From an uncultured bacterium (GTDB lineage: Bacteria; Bacillota; Clostridia; Oscillospirales; Oscillospiraceae), in the NCBI GenBank assembly GCA_947073515.1, contig CAMTMC010000006.1, positions 1 to 64,000 on the forward strand: a stretch of DNA of 64,000 nt. Reading direction: 5' to 3'. The notes beneath the pieces are model-generated. The model ran no database searches, was not told where the DNA came from, and worked only from the letters and a program-made list of their open reading frames with translations. The position numbers were made by a program, and so were the translations under genes. How positions within the stretch are numbered: the stretch's first letter is position 1; every line of letters begins with the position of its first letter. Shown here piece after piece: positions 6,478-13,614 of this stretch.

Positions 6478-7844
6478 AACCTGTGGAACGCTTCTTTCGG
6501 AAATACTTTTTATCTATGGTGGGCATCATCGTGCTGTTCCTGCTACTCAATGTTGTCCTGTTTTTCTCTGTGCTGATCTGGGCCTGGCAGACCTCGGAGA
6601 CACCGGACCTCTCCATGAGCGAAATCTGTGACAGGATTACTCTGGACGGAACAGGACATTTGACGGCGGCTGGGGAGCTGGCCGAAATGTTGGAAGAACA
6701 TCACGCCTGGGCCATGGTTTTGGACGATATAGGAACGGTCATTTTTCAGAGCAGACTGCCGGAGGAATTGCCCCGGCGGTACACGGCAGCGGATGTGGCA
6801 ACATTCAGCCGGTGGTATTTGGGGGATTATCCGGTCTATGTGCAGGAGCATCCCCAGGGGCTATTGGTAGTGGGCGGCGAAAAGGGCAGTCAGGCGAAGT
6901 ATTACTTTTCCGTCAGTGAGAGCTATGCGAGAAAACTGCTTGTCGGGCTGGCTGCCGTCTTTCTGACCAATATCATTGTGGTGGTCCTGCTGATTTGGAA
7001 GAACACCCGGCACGTTGAAAAGGCGGTCACGCCCATTTTGCGGGGGATCGAAACGGTTTCCTCCGGCCAGCCGGTCAGCCTCCCGGAGAGAGGCGAATTG
7101 GCGGAGATCAACCGGCAGCTCAACAGGGCGGGGGCTTTTATTGCCAAAAAGGACAGCGCCCGCGCCGACTGGATCAGCGGTATCTCCCATGACGTGCGGA
7201 CACCCCTCTCGGTAATTTTGGGTTTTGCCGGGCAATTGGAGGCTGACCAAACCCTCCCGGCCTCCGCCCGTGAACAGGCGTCCCATATCCGCAGGCAGGG
7301 GGAGAAGCTGCGGAGCCTGATCTCCGATTTGAACCTCACGTCCAGGCTGGAGTATTCCATGCAGCCCCTTCGGATGGAGAAAGTCTATTTCGTGGAGCTG
7401 GCGCGGCAAGTCGTCTGTGAGTTTTTGGACGGCGGGTTAGAGGCGCGGTATCAAATTATGTTTGATTCCAGCCAGGAGAGCGAAACAGCGTCCATCATGG
7501 GAGACGAAGCTCTGCTGAAACGTGCGCTGTATAATATGATTCAGAACAGCGTCATTCATAATCCAAAAGGGTGCGTGATTTCTGTTTCCGTAGTGTGGAA
7601 CGGAAACAATACGGTCATAACGGTATCGGACAACGGCATCGGCGTGTCCGCTGAGAAGCTGGACAAATTAAGAGCGACAACAAATCATTTGGAAAGTACC
7701 GATGAAAGATTAAAGCTAAGACACGGTTTAGGCGTTCTGTTGGTCCGTCAAATTGTTGAGGCGCATCATGGAACCATGGAAATTCTTAGTGAGCCGCAAA
7801 ATGGGTATCAGACAGTTTTAGTTTTTCCCGGCGGGGAGACATAA
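6474..7844 (+). CDS. Sensor histidine kinase
   Basis: 456 residues. Two membrane segments (about 14-36 and 153-175) flank an extracellular sensor region of ~115 residues. A HAMP-like linker, then the phosphoacceptor H239 in SGISHDVRTPL, and the ATPase domain with N box (ALYNMIQNSVIHN), G1 (VSDNGIGVS) and G2 (GLGVLLVRQIV) follow. It presumably phosphorylates the adjacent regulator. The sizeable sensor loop suggests direct ligand sensing rather than the short-loop BceS type, where the transporter is the sensor. The ligand is unknown. Confidence 0.88.
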   Translation: MKPVERFFRKYFLSMVGIIVLFLLLNVVLFFSVLIWAWQTSETPDLSMSEICDRITLDGTGHLTAAGELAEMLEEHHAWAMVLDDIGTVIFQSRLPEELPRRYTAADVATFSRWYLGDYPVYVQEHPQGLLVVGGEKGSQAKYYFSVSESYARKLLVGLAAVFLTNIIVVVLLIWKNTRHVEKAVTPILRGIETVSSGQPVSLPERGELAEINRQLNRAGAFIAKKDSARADWISGISHDVRTPLSVILGFAGQLEADQTLPASAREQASHIRRQGEKLRSLISDLNLTSRLEYSMQPLRMEKVYFVELARQVVCEFLDGGLEARYQIMFDSSQESETASIMGDEALLKRALYNMIQNSVIHNPKGCVISVSVVWNGNNTVITVSDNGIGVSAEKLDKLRATTNHLESTDERLKLRHGLGVLLVRQIVEAHHGTMEILSEPQNGYQTVLVFPGGET

Positions 7845-7847
7845 GGA

Positions 7848-7890
7848 AACGGAGAACGCTTGCATACGTTCTCCGTTGCTCTTTATTTGG
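7848..7890 (+). terminator. Intrinsic terminator after the histidine kinase gene
   Basis: An 11-bp stem AACGGAGAACG (7848-7858) / CGTTCTCCGTT (7867-7877), starting four bases past the kinase stop, is followed by a T-rich stretch (CTCTTTATTT). Confidence 0.7.
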
Positions 7891-8069
7891 TTCTAATATA
7901 TCAGCTCCGCAACTTGATTTTCATTGTAATGCATTTTCTCCCAAAAATTGGATTTGAAACAGCTTGTCCCATCAAAAGTTTTAACAGGTTGTCCTTACAC
8001 CATTGCCGCCGGAAAAGGCTTGTCCTACCAACAATCCAGTGTTTTCAAGGCTTTCCGGTCTTGTTGCGC
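7891..8069. other. Non-coding right edge of the mobile DNA
   Basis: No gene is seen. The sequence is more A/T-rich than the flanks and has three related octamers, GCTTGTCC (7972-7979), GGTTGTCC (7987-7994) and GCTTGTCC (8018-8025), in the same direction. Such short direct repeats can be arm-type recombinase sites near an element end; that reading is an inference. The stretch ends at the truncated cotJC. Confidence 0.35.
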
Positions 8070-8492
8070 TTACGCCATCGCCCCATCGGCGGCCAGATCC
8101 TCCGTCAGGTCGGCGATGGGGTCGCCGGTGGACTGGATACCGGCGGCGGACCAGGGGAAGCCGGAGGCGGCGGTGGGGTACACCCCAGTGGTGTGGTCCA
8201 CAAAATAGGGCGCGAAAGCGCTGTCCTTGATCTGCTCCTCGGTCAAGTTCCGGGTGAGCTGGTGGACAACAGCCGCTACCATCTCCATGTGGCCTAGCTC
8301 CTCAGTTCCGATGTCGGTCAGCAGGCCCTTCGCTTCCGCATAGGGCATGGAGTACCGCTGGGAGAGATAGCGCATGGAGGCGCCCAGTTCGCCGTCCGGA
8401 CCGCCGTACTGGGAGATAATGACAGCGGCCAGCTTGGGATTGGGTGTGGCGATCTTCACCGGAAACTGAAGCTTTTTTTCATACAGAAACAT
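8070..8492 (-). CDS. cotJC: Spore coat protein CotJC (manganese-catalase family), C-terminally truncated
   Basis: The N-terminal 137 residues are clear CotJC/manganese-catalase: MFLYEKKLQFPVKI, SQYGGPDGELGASMRYLSQRY, DIGTEELGHMEMV with the metal-ligand ExxH, then STGDPIADLTEDLAA. Full-length homologs are about 190 residues and continue with a helical segment ending near EIVHFQRFGE. Here a TAA follows DGAMA after 140 residues, so metal-binding residues of that missing part are lost. The start is ATG at 8492, just after the cotJA-cotJB fusion. The truncation lies at the edge of the mobile DNA and is probably its consequence. Confidence 0.82.
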   Translation of the reverse strand: MFLYEKKLQFPVKIATPNPKLAAVIISQYGGPDGELGASMRYLSQRYSMPYAEAKGLLTDIGTEELGHMEMVAAVVHQLTRNLTEEQIKDSAFAPYFVDHTTGVYPTAASGFPWSAAGIQSTGDPIADLTEDLAADGAMA

Positions 8493-8493
8493 G

Positions 8494-8988
8494 TTATTTC
8501 ACCTCGTTCTGCTCATAATTCCAAGGCCAGGGATCGCACAGCCACTGATAGCTGTCTCCAGCGGCTGCGGCGCTCTTAGTCAGCGGGCCGAACTTGGACT
8601 CATAGGCCGCCTTGGCCGCCTTCTCCATAGCGGCGTACTGCTTGTAGAGGTTGAATGCCTCGGTATCGTCCTTGTGGGTATCCAGATAAGTCCCAAGCTC
8701 CAGCACCACAAACTCCAGCGCCTGGAGCTCGGCCAGCGGGGTGGCGGGTACCGTGGAGCCCTCCACCTTCAGGTGAAAGGGCAGATTCAGCCCCGGGAAC
8801 AGCGTGCCGTTGCTCAAAGCCTCGGTTTGGCTGTATTTCTGGGGGTTGTTCTGCTGGAAGGGCACATAGGGGACTGCCAGTCCCGCGCAGGACGGCATTG
8901 TGCCGTTGCCATCCGGGCAACTGGCCTCAGTAGTGCCGTTGGCGGCGCCGGGGGTGTTGGAGCGGGCGCCGGTAAGTTCGTTAAACAA
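8494..8988 (-). CDS. Fused CotJA-CotJB spore coat protein
   Basis: 164 residues with two recognisable halves. Residues ~33-80 resemble CotJA (LAVPYVPFQ, KYSQTEALSNGTLFPGLNLPF). Residues ~84-160 resemble CotJB (LAELQALEFVVLELGTYLDTH, DPWPWNYE). In Bacillus these are separate adjacent genes upstream of cotJC; here one uninterrupted frame joins them. The N-terminal ~30 residues are low-complexity Gly/Ser/Asn/Thr. The start is TTG at 8988, with GGAGG nine bases upstream. Expected to be a mother-cell coat protein assembled with CotJC. Confidence 0.8.
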   Translation of the reverse strand: MFNELTGARSNTPGAANGTTEASCPDGNGTMPSCAGLAVPYVPFQQNNPQKYSQTEALSNGTLFPGLNLPFHLKVEGSTVPATPLAELQALEFVVLELGTYLDTHKDDTEAFNLYKQYAAMEKAAKAAYESKFGPLTKSAAAAGDSYQWLCDPWPWNYEQNEVK

Positions 8989-9136
8989 AGGGAATTCCCT
9001 CCTTCATTAGATGACAGGGGGGACGGGGGCGGAACGCCCCAAGGCGTCCCCTCAGTCCAGTCTATGCCGCCCGGTCTGGGACGGCTACGCATACCAGGCC
9101 GGCGGCGGCCATACAATAGGGGGGAGGTGGTGATTT

Positions 9137-9847
9137 GTGAGACGAGGAATCCTTCTGGCCGGCTCTATCGCCGGGGTGGTTATTCTGCTGGTCCTGGTCC
9201 TGGGGAGGCTGGGGGAACTGATGGAGCCCGCCATCAGGCCAGCGGTGGGCCGCCAGGAGAAGACCCTGGTTTTGGACGCGGGCCACGGCGGAGAGGACGG
9301 CGGAGCGGTTTCTCTCACTGGAGTGCCGGAGAGCCAGATCAACCTGGCCATTGTCCTGAATATGCGGGATATTCTGGGGCTGTATGGGGTGGATCCGGTC
9401 CTGCTGCGGGAGGCGGACATCTCCCTTCACAGCGAGGGGGCGGACACCCTGCGGGAGAAGAAAACTTCCGATCTGAAAAATCGTGTGGCCGCTGTGGAGG
9501 CGCTGCCAGACGCCACCCTCATCAGCATCCACCAAAATACATATACCAGCAGCCGGTACCAGGGAACCCATGTGTTCTACGCCCCCACCCCGGGCTCGAA
9601 GGAGCTGGCGGAACAGATCCAGGAGGCCATACAGATCGGCCTCCAGCCGGATAATGAGCGGATTGTAAAGGAAATTTACGATACAGTCTATCTGATGAAC
9701 CACATCACCTGCCCGGCGGTTCTGATAGAGTGCGGCTTCCTCACCAATCCGGAGGAGGAGGCCCGGCTGCGGGAGCCAGGCTATCAGAAGCAGTTGGCGG
9801 CGGTGATCGCAGGGGAGTACCTGGCCTATGGGCGGAACCTGGCATAA
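9137..9847 (+). CDS. cwlD: N-acetylmuramoyl-L-alanine amidase CwlD (spore cortex)
   Basis: 236 residues. One N-terminal membrane anchor (~5-25) is followed by an Amidase_3 domain: VLDAGHGGEDGGA (zinc His and Glu region), SIHQNTYTS (second zinc His) and LIECGFLTNPEEE (catalytic Glu). CwlD releases peptide side chains from muramic acid, the first step toward muramic delta-lactam in spore cortex. The length fits CwlD, and the neighbouring coat genes support it. GTG start at 9137, with GGGGAGGTGG just upstream. A symmetrical terminator follows. Confidence 0.88.
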   Translation: MRRGILLAGSIAGVVILLVLVLGRLGELMEPAIRPAVGRQEKTLVLDAGHGGEDGGAVSLTGVPESQINLAIVLNMRDILGLYGVDPVLLREADISLHSEGADTLREKKTSDLKNRVAAVEALPDATLISIHQNTYTSSRYQGTHVFYAPTPGSKELAEQIQEAIQIGLQPDNERIVKEIYDTVYLMNHITCPAVLIECGFLTNPEEEARLREPGYQKQLAAVIAGEYLAYGRNLA

Positions 9848-9889
9848 AAACCTTGGACGGCGGTCAAACAGGACCGCCGTCCAAGGTTT
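9848..9889. terminator. Strong bidirectional hairpin after cwlD
   Basis: A perfect 18-bp stem, arms 9848-9865 and 9872-9889, with a 6-base loop. It overlaps the cwlD stop codon region and has A/T-rich flanks on both sides. Confidence 0.75.
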
Positions 9890-10065
9890 ACTTTATAGAA
9901 AAAATCTGTTACAATAAGGTCTATATCTAGGCGTCCTTTGGGCGTGTTGATATTTTTCAAGCAAGTCCCGGTAACCACACTGGGAAACAAGTCAAATTTT
10001 CTCTGTTTTCCGCCGGAGGGCGGGGAAACTAGGATAAAATCTAGAATTTGATCAGGGGGAACAGG

Positions 10066-10671
10066 ATGCGGTACCAGGAGCAGGTGAACGGTAAGGAATT
10101 TTTCTTTGAGGCAGATCAAAGGCTGGCCCAGGTCTCCCAGTTTTTTGTTGGGATTATTCGCCAGCAGGAGGAGAGGCACGCAATTCTTCAGGAGGGGAAG
10201 CTGCTGCAGATCGGCTGGAATTTTTTCAAGGTGTTAGGGGAGAATGGACGCTATCAGATTCTGGCGCTGGACTACGGGAAAGACCCCTTTGCGGATATGA
10301 GCGCTGATCTGTCCCCGGCCCTGACCTTCTTCCAGCGCCAGCTGGATACCGTGGCAACGGCCGGCGTCAAGGCGGTGGACACCACCTTTCAGCATACCCT
10401 GCTGGCTCGGAAGTCGGTGTTGGAGGGGAAAAACATATACTTTGTCCGGGAGTACGCCCCGAAAGACAGTGATTCCGGCTGGTTCTGCGCCTCGATAGAG
10501 GATGAAAAGAGCGACGATCCCAAGGACTACACCAAACTGATGACCTATCAGCTGCTGTCCTTCTGCCCTGGGGCCATTGACATCATCCAATTCCCGGTGG
10601 GTACCATCGCCGTTTTTGAGGACGGACAGCTGGTGGAGGCTGTGGACGGGAACAACCGTAAACTGCTCTAG
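10066..10671 (+). CDS. DUF2185 (Imm33-like) domain protein
   Basis: 201 residues, soluble. The C-terminal ~90 residues (RKSVLEGKNIYFVREYAPKDSDSGWFCASIED..., IIQFPVGTIAVFED) match the pattern recalled for DUF2185, also called immunity protein 33 domain. No partner toxin is visible nearby, so an immunity role is not supported. The N-terminal half is unassigned. ATG at 10066 follows AGGGGGAACAGG; a TTG six codons earlier is the alternative. It may be cotranscribed with radA, 14 bases downstream. Confidence 0.6.
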   Translation: MRYQEQVNGKEFFFEADQRLAQVSQFFVGIIRQQEERHAILQEGKLLQIGWNFFKVLGENGRYQILALDYGKDPFADMSADLSPALTFFQRQLDTVATAGVKAVDTTFQHTLLARKSVLEGKNIYFVREYAPKDSDSGWFCASIEDEKSDDPKDYTKLMTYQLLSFCPGAIDIIQFPVGTIAVFEDGQLVEAVDGNNRKLL

Positions 10672-10685
10672 ACAGGGGGAGGGCC

Positions 10686-12059
10686 ATGAAAGTTAAGACG
10701 CTGTTTTACTGTACCGAGTGCGGCAACGAGCTGCCCAAGTGGGCGGGACAGTGCCCGGCCTGCCGGGCCTGGAACACCATTGTGGAGCAGCCCCAGGAGA
10801 AGGCAGCCAAAAAGGCTGGGTCAACCAAGAAAGCCGGGTCGGCGCTGGGGGTGGCTGTCCGCCCGCCTAAGGCCATGTCCGAAGTGGAGACCACGGATGA
10901 GCTGCGCTTCGCCACCGGCATGGGGGAGCTGGATCGGGTGCTGGGCGGGGGAGCGGTCAAGGGCTCTCTTGTGCTGGTGGGAGGTTCGCCAGGCATCGGC
11001 AAATCCACCCTGATGCTCCAGATCTGCGACAGCCTTTGCCGGTTCGCCAAGGTCCTCTATGTATCCGGGGAGGAGTCGGAGCGGCAGATCAAGCTCCGGG
11101 CCGAGCGTCTGCGTGTAAGGGGAGAGGGCCTGTACCTCCTGGCGGAGACCAATTTAGAGAATATGGTGGACGCCGTCCACCAGCTCCAGCCTGACGTGCT
11201 CATTGTGGACTCCATCCAGACCTTGTACCACGGGGATGTGACCTCCGCCCCTGGCAGCGTCACGCAAGTAAAGGAATGTACCTTAACATTGATGCAGCTG
11301 GCCAAGGGGGAGGGCCTCACTGTTTTTGTGATCGGCCATGTGAATAAAGAGGGCTCAATCGCCGGTCCCAAGGTGCTGGAGCACATGGTGGACTGCGTGC
11401 TCACCTTCGAGGGGGAGCGGCAGATGGCCTACCGGATTCTCCGGGCCACCAAAAACCGCTTCGGCGCTACCAATGAGATCGGGGTCTTTGAGATGGGGGA
11501 AGAAGGGCTGAGCGAAGTGCCCAACCCCTCGGAGGCTCTGCTGGCCGGGCGGCCCAAGGATGCCCCCGGCACCTGCGTCACCTGTGTGATGGAGGGGGTA
11601 CGCCCGGTGTTGGCGGAAATTCAGGCGCTGGTGGTACCCTCCAGCCTGGGCAACCCCCGCCGGGTAAGCAATGGCTTTGAGTACAGCCGGTCCATGCTCC
11701 TGCTGGCGGTGCTGGAGAAGCGGGGCGGCCTGATGATCGGCGGCTGTGACGCCTATTTGAATGTCATAGGCGGGCTGTACCTGGAGGAGCCCGCCGCTGA
11801 CCTGGCCGCTGTGCTGGCGCTGGCCTCCAGCTTCCGGGACAGGCCGGTGCCCAGCGGCCTGGCCGCCATTGGAGAGGTGGGCCTGACCGGGGAGCTGCGC
11901 GCCACCAGCGCTTTGGGCCAGCGGCTGGCGGAGGTACAGCGGCTGGGATTCACCAAGTGCCTGATCCCCAAGCGGACACAGGGGAAGCTGCCTGTCCCAG
12001 ATGGCCTAGAGCTGATCCGGGTGGCCAACATCCGGGAAGCCATGGCCGCGCTGCTGTGA
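10686..12059 (+). CDS. radA: DNA repair protein RadA
   Basis: 457 residues, full length. The N-terminal C4 zinc finger has C9, C12, C23 and C26. A RecA-like ATPase has Walker A GGSPGIGKST (~99-108) and the RadA-specific KNRFG motif in ATKNRFGATNEIG. The C-terminal Lon-protease-like domain lacks peptidase function. RadA is a hexameric helicase that drives branch migration in recombination. ATG at 10686 follows GGGGGAGGGCC. The 3' end overlaps a small antisense gene. Confidence 0.94.
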   Translation: MKVKTLFYCTECGNELPKWAGQCPACRAWNTIVEQPQEKAAKKAGSTKKAGSALGVAVRPPKAMSEVETTDELRFATGMGELDRVLGGGAVKGSLVLVGGSPGIGKSTLMLQICDSLCRFAKVLYVSGEESERQIKLRAERLRVRGEGLYLLAETNLENMVDAVHQLQPDVLIVDSIQTLYHGDVTSAPGSVTQVKECTLTLMQLAKGEGLTVFVIGHVNKEGSIAGPKVLEHMVDCVLTFEGERQMAYRILRATKNRFGATNEIGVFEMGEEGLSEVPNPSEALLAGRPKDAPGTCVTCVMEGVRPVLAEIQALVVPSSLGNPRRVSNGFEYSRSMLLLAVLEKRGGLMIGGCDAYLNVIGGLYLEEPAADLAAVLALASSFRDRPVPSGLAAIGEVGLTGELRATSALGQRLAEVQRLGFTKCLIPKRTQGKLPVPDGLELIRVANIREAMAALL

Positions 12060-12197
12060 TCCGGAAGTGTGCTGAGGTACAAAGTTGACGCAGGCGGAGC
12101 GGCCCAGTTCACCTGGAGAAGCCGCCCGGGACAAGGAACAGTAGCCGTCTTTCTGATAGACGCAGGGGTCGGTGCAGGCGATCAAGCTCAAATCCAT
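12006..12197 (-). CDS. Small Cys-rich protein (clostridial, CxxxC...C...C type)
   Basis: About 63 residues beginning MDLSLIACTDPCVYQKDGYCSLSRA. The arrangement of C-TDP-C-VYQKDGY-C and a later SAC-VNFVP matches short Clostridium proteins often mislabelled hydroxymyristoyl-ACP dehydratase. The four cysteines suggest metal binding. GGAGG lies two bases before the ATG and eight before an in-frame TTG at 12191, so the real start may be TTG. The last 54 bases overlap the 3' end of radA in antisense, so the C-terminal ~17 residues may have drifted. Confidence 0.5.
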   Translation of the reverse strand: MDLSLIACTDPCVYQKDGYCSLSRAASPGELGRSACVNFVPQHTSGSQQRGHGFPDVGHPDQL

Positions 12198-12339
12198 CAC
12201 CTCCCAAGGAAACATATGCTTACAAAGAGTCGTTGATAGTATGTCCGAAGCAAGAGCCAGATATGAAACAATAGATGAAAACAAAGATGAAGATTCCGAA
12301 AGGAGGGGACGATCAGCCGGGCTGGCGGATGGATGATAT

Positions 12340-12371
12340 CAGTTCAACAAAATAAAAATTTTGTTGAACTG
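12340..12371. repeat. Perfect 32-bp palindrome upstream of the Xer-type recombinase
   Basis: Arms CAGTTCAACAAAAT (12340-12353) and ATTTTGTTGAACTG (12358-12371) surround a central AAAA. It lies 46 bases upstream of the recombinase ATG, where no good ribosome site or standard promoter is obvious. It could be an operator, a hairpin, or a recombinase binding site. Its symmetric two-arm layout is dif-like, but the 4-bp centre is shorter than the usual 6-8 bp. Confidence 0.6.
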
Positions 12372-12417
12372 AGTGGAGGGAAAATACCCACAAACCGCCG
12401 GAACCCCGCTGAGCGCT

Positions 12418-13416
12418 ATGTTGGATTACCGCGCCGAGGCGCCGCCGGTCCTGCGGGATTTCCTGGTCTACCACGAGACGATCCAGGGACACTCCCACAA
12501 AACGGTGGACGAGTATTTTTTAGATCTCCGGAATTTTTTCCGGTTTCTCAAGCAGGAAAAACAGCTGGTTCCCAAGGAGCTGCCGCTGGATCAGGTGCCC
12601 ATTGACGATGTAGATCTCCAGCTGGTCAAAGCTGTCTCTCTGACAGAAATCTACGCCTACATGAACTACCTGTCCCGGGACCGGGGCCTGAACAACGCCT
12701 CCCGGGCCCGCAAGGTGGCCACGATCCGATCCTTTTATAAGTATCTGACCAACAAGGCCAAATTGCTGGAAACCAACCCGGTTCAAGACCTGGATTCCCC
12801 CAGAATGAAGAAATCCCTGCCCAGATACCTGAATTTAGACGAGAGCCTGACCCTTTTGGACAGCGTTGAGGGCAAGAATTCCGTCCGGGACTACTGTATT
12901 CTGACACTGTTCCTGAACTGCGGTTTGCGGATTTCCGAGCTGGTGGGCCTCAATAAAACCGATGTTCGAGGCGATCAGCTCCGGGTGCTGGGTAAGGGCA
13001 ACAAGGAACGGATGCTCTACCTCAACGACGCCTGCCAGAAGGCGTTGGAGGATTGGCTTACCGAGCGTTCAGCTATGACATTGATTGACCAGAACGCCCT
13101 GTTTGTTACCCTGCAAAACCGCCGCAGAATCACCAAGGCCACAGTCCACCATCTGGTGAAAAAGCACCTGGCCGCCGCCGGGCTGGACAGCGCCCAGTAC
13201 TCCTCCCATAAGCTGAGGCATACCGCCGCCACCCTCATGCTCCAGAACGGCGTGGACGTGCGGACCCTCCAGGAGGTGCTGGGCCACGACCACTTGAACA
13301 CCACGCAGATTTACACCCACGTGGACAACGACGATCTGCGTACCGCCGCCCGGGCCAATCCCCTCAGCGGGGTAAAACAGCGGAAAAAACCGAAAAAAAC
13401 GGAGGAAGAACGTTGA
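12418..13416 (+). CDS. Tyrosine recombinase XerC/XerD-like
   Basis: 332 residues. An N-terminal SAM-like core-binding domain (VLRDFLVYHETIQGHSHKTVDEYFLDLRNF) is followed by the catalytic domain with the Arg in CGLRISELVGL, HKLRHTAATL (His-x-x-Arg), LGHDHLNTTQIYTHV (His and catalytic Tyr). It has Xer length and character rather than phage-integrase arms. A second Xer gene is at 24526-25410, so this may be its partner or a paralog. ATG at 12418 is homologous in position, but no clear ribosome site precedes it; GTG at 12373 is possible. A MITE-like repeat starts in its stop codon. Confidence 0.85.
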   Translation: MLDYRAEAPPVLRDFLVYHETIQGHSHKTVDEYFLDLRNFFRFLKQEKQLVPKELPLDQVPIDDVDLQLVKAVSLTEIYAYMNYLSRDRGLNNASRARKVATIRSFYKYLTNKAKLLETNPVQDLDSPRMKKSLPRYLNLDESLTLLDSVEGKNSVRDYCILTLFLNCGLRISELVGLNKTDVRGDQLRVLGKGNKERMLYLNDACQKALEDWLTERSAMTLIDQNALFVTLQNRRRITKATVHHLVKKHLAAAGLDSAQYSSHKLRHTAATLMLQNGVDVRTLQEVLGHDHLNTTQIYTHVDNDDLRTAARANPLSGVKQRKKPKKTEEER

Positions 13417-13579
13417 GAGCCTGTTTAAAATCTTCAGGCACACCGTCTGAGCGGGTCTTTTTCCGCCGCTCTACGTCAAATTTTCTTGCCGGGCGTCAGC
13501 CCGCCTGCGAAAATTCGCCTTGACCGGCAAAAAAATCCACGCCCATCCGGCACACCCGGAGATATGAAACAGGCTCTGA
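13414..13579 (+). repeat. MITE-like repeat, copy 1, in the recombinase stop codon
   Basis: A core of 160 bp (13417-13576) bounded by perfect 10-bp terminal inverted repeats, GAGCCTGTTT and AAACAGGCTC. It is flanked on both sides by TGA (13414-13416, the recombinase stop codon, and 13577-13579). The internal segment TTTTCTTGCCGGGCG...AAAATTCGCCTTG is shared with the copies at 38467 and, inverted, 29055. No coding capacity. It looks like a non-autonomous transposable element with a 3-bp target duplication. Confidence 0.75.
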
Positions 13580-13580
13580 G

Positions 13581-13611
13581 AAAGGGCCCGCGCTATGGCG
13601 CGGGCCCTTTT
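13581..13611. terminator. Bidirectional terminator between convergent genes
   Basis: A perfect 13-bp stem AAAGGGCCCGCGC / GCGCGGGCCCTTT around TATG. It is T-rich on the plus strand and TTTC on the minus. It separates the recombinase and DUF362 genes and lies immediately after the repeat. Confidence 0.75.
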
Positions 13612-13614
13612 CCT

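Larger units (their letters stand above)
1..8070. mobile_element. Remnant of an integrative/mobilizable element with an ABC-transporter cargo
   Basis: Inferred from content. A broken MobA/MobL relaxase, an oriT-like hairpin cluster, a DUF3847 gene and three sigma-like HTH genes form the backbone. An ABC transporter plus two-component system is the cargo. All backbone gene types are typical of mobilizable elements in gut Clostridia. The right limit is set at 8070, where cotJC loses its C-terminal third and chromosomal spore genes begin. The left limit lies outside the window. Whether this is one element or nested remnants cannot be decided here. Confidence 0.55.

Noticed and set aside
10066-10671. 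Toxin-immunity or contact-dependent system around the Imm33-like gene
   Set aside because: Neighbours are cwlD and radA; no toxin, secretion or repeat-rich gene is present.
12373-12417. GTG-started N-terminal extension of the recombinase
   Set aside because: The extra 15 residues have no ribosome site and do not fit the family start; they lie next to the palindrome, so the region is probably a leader.
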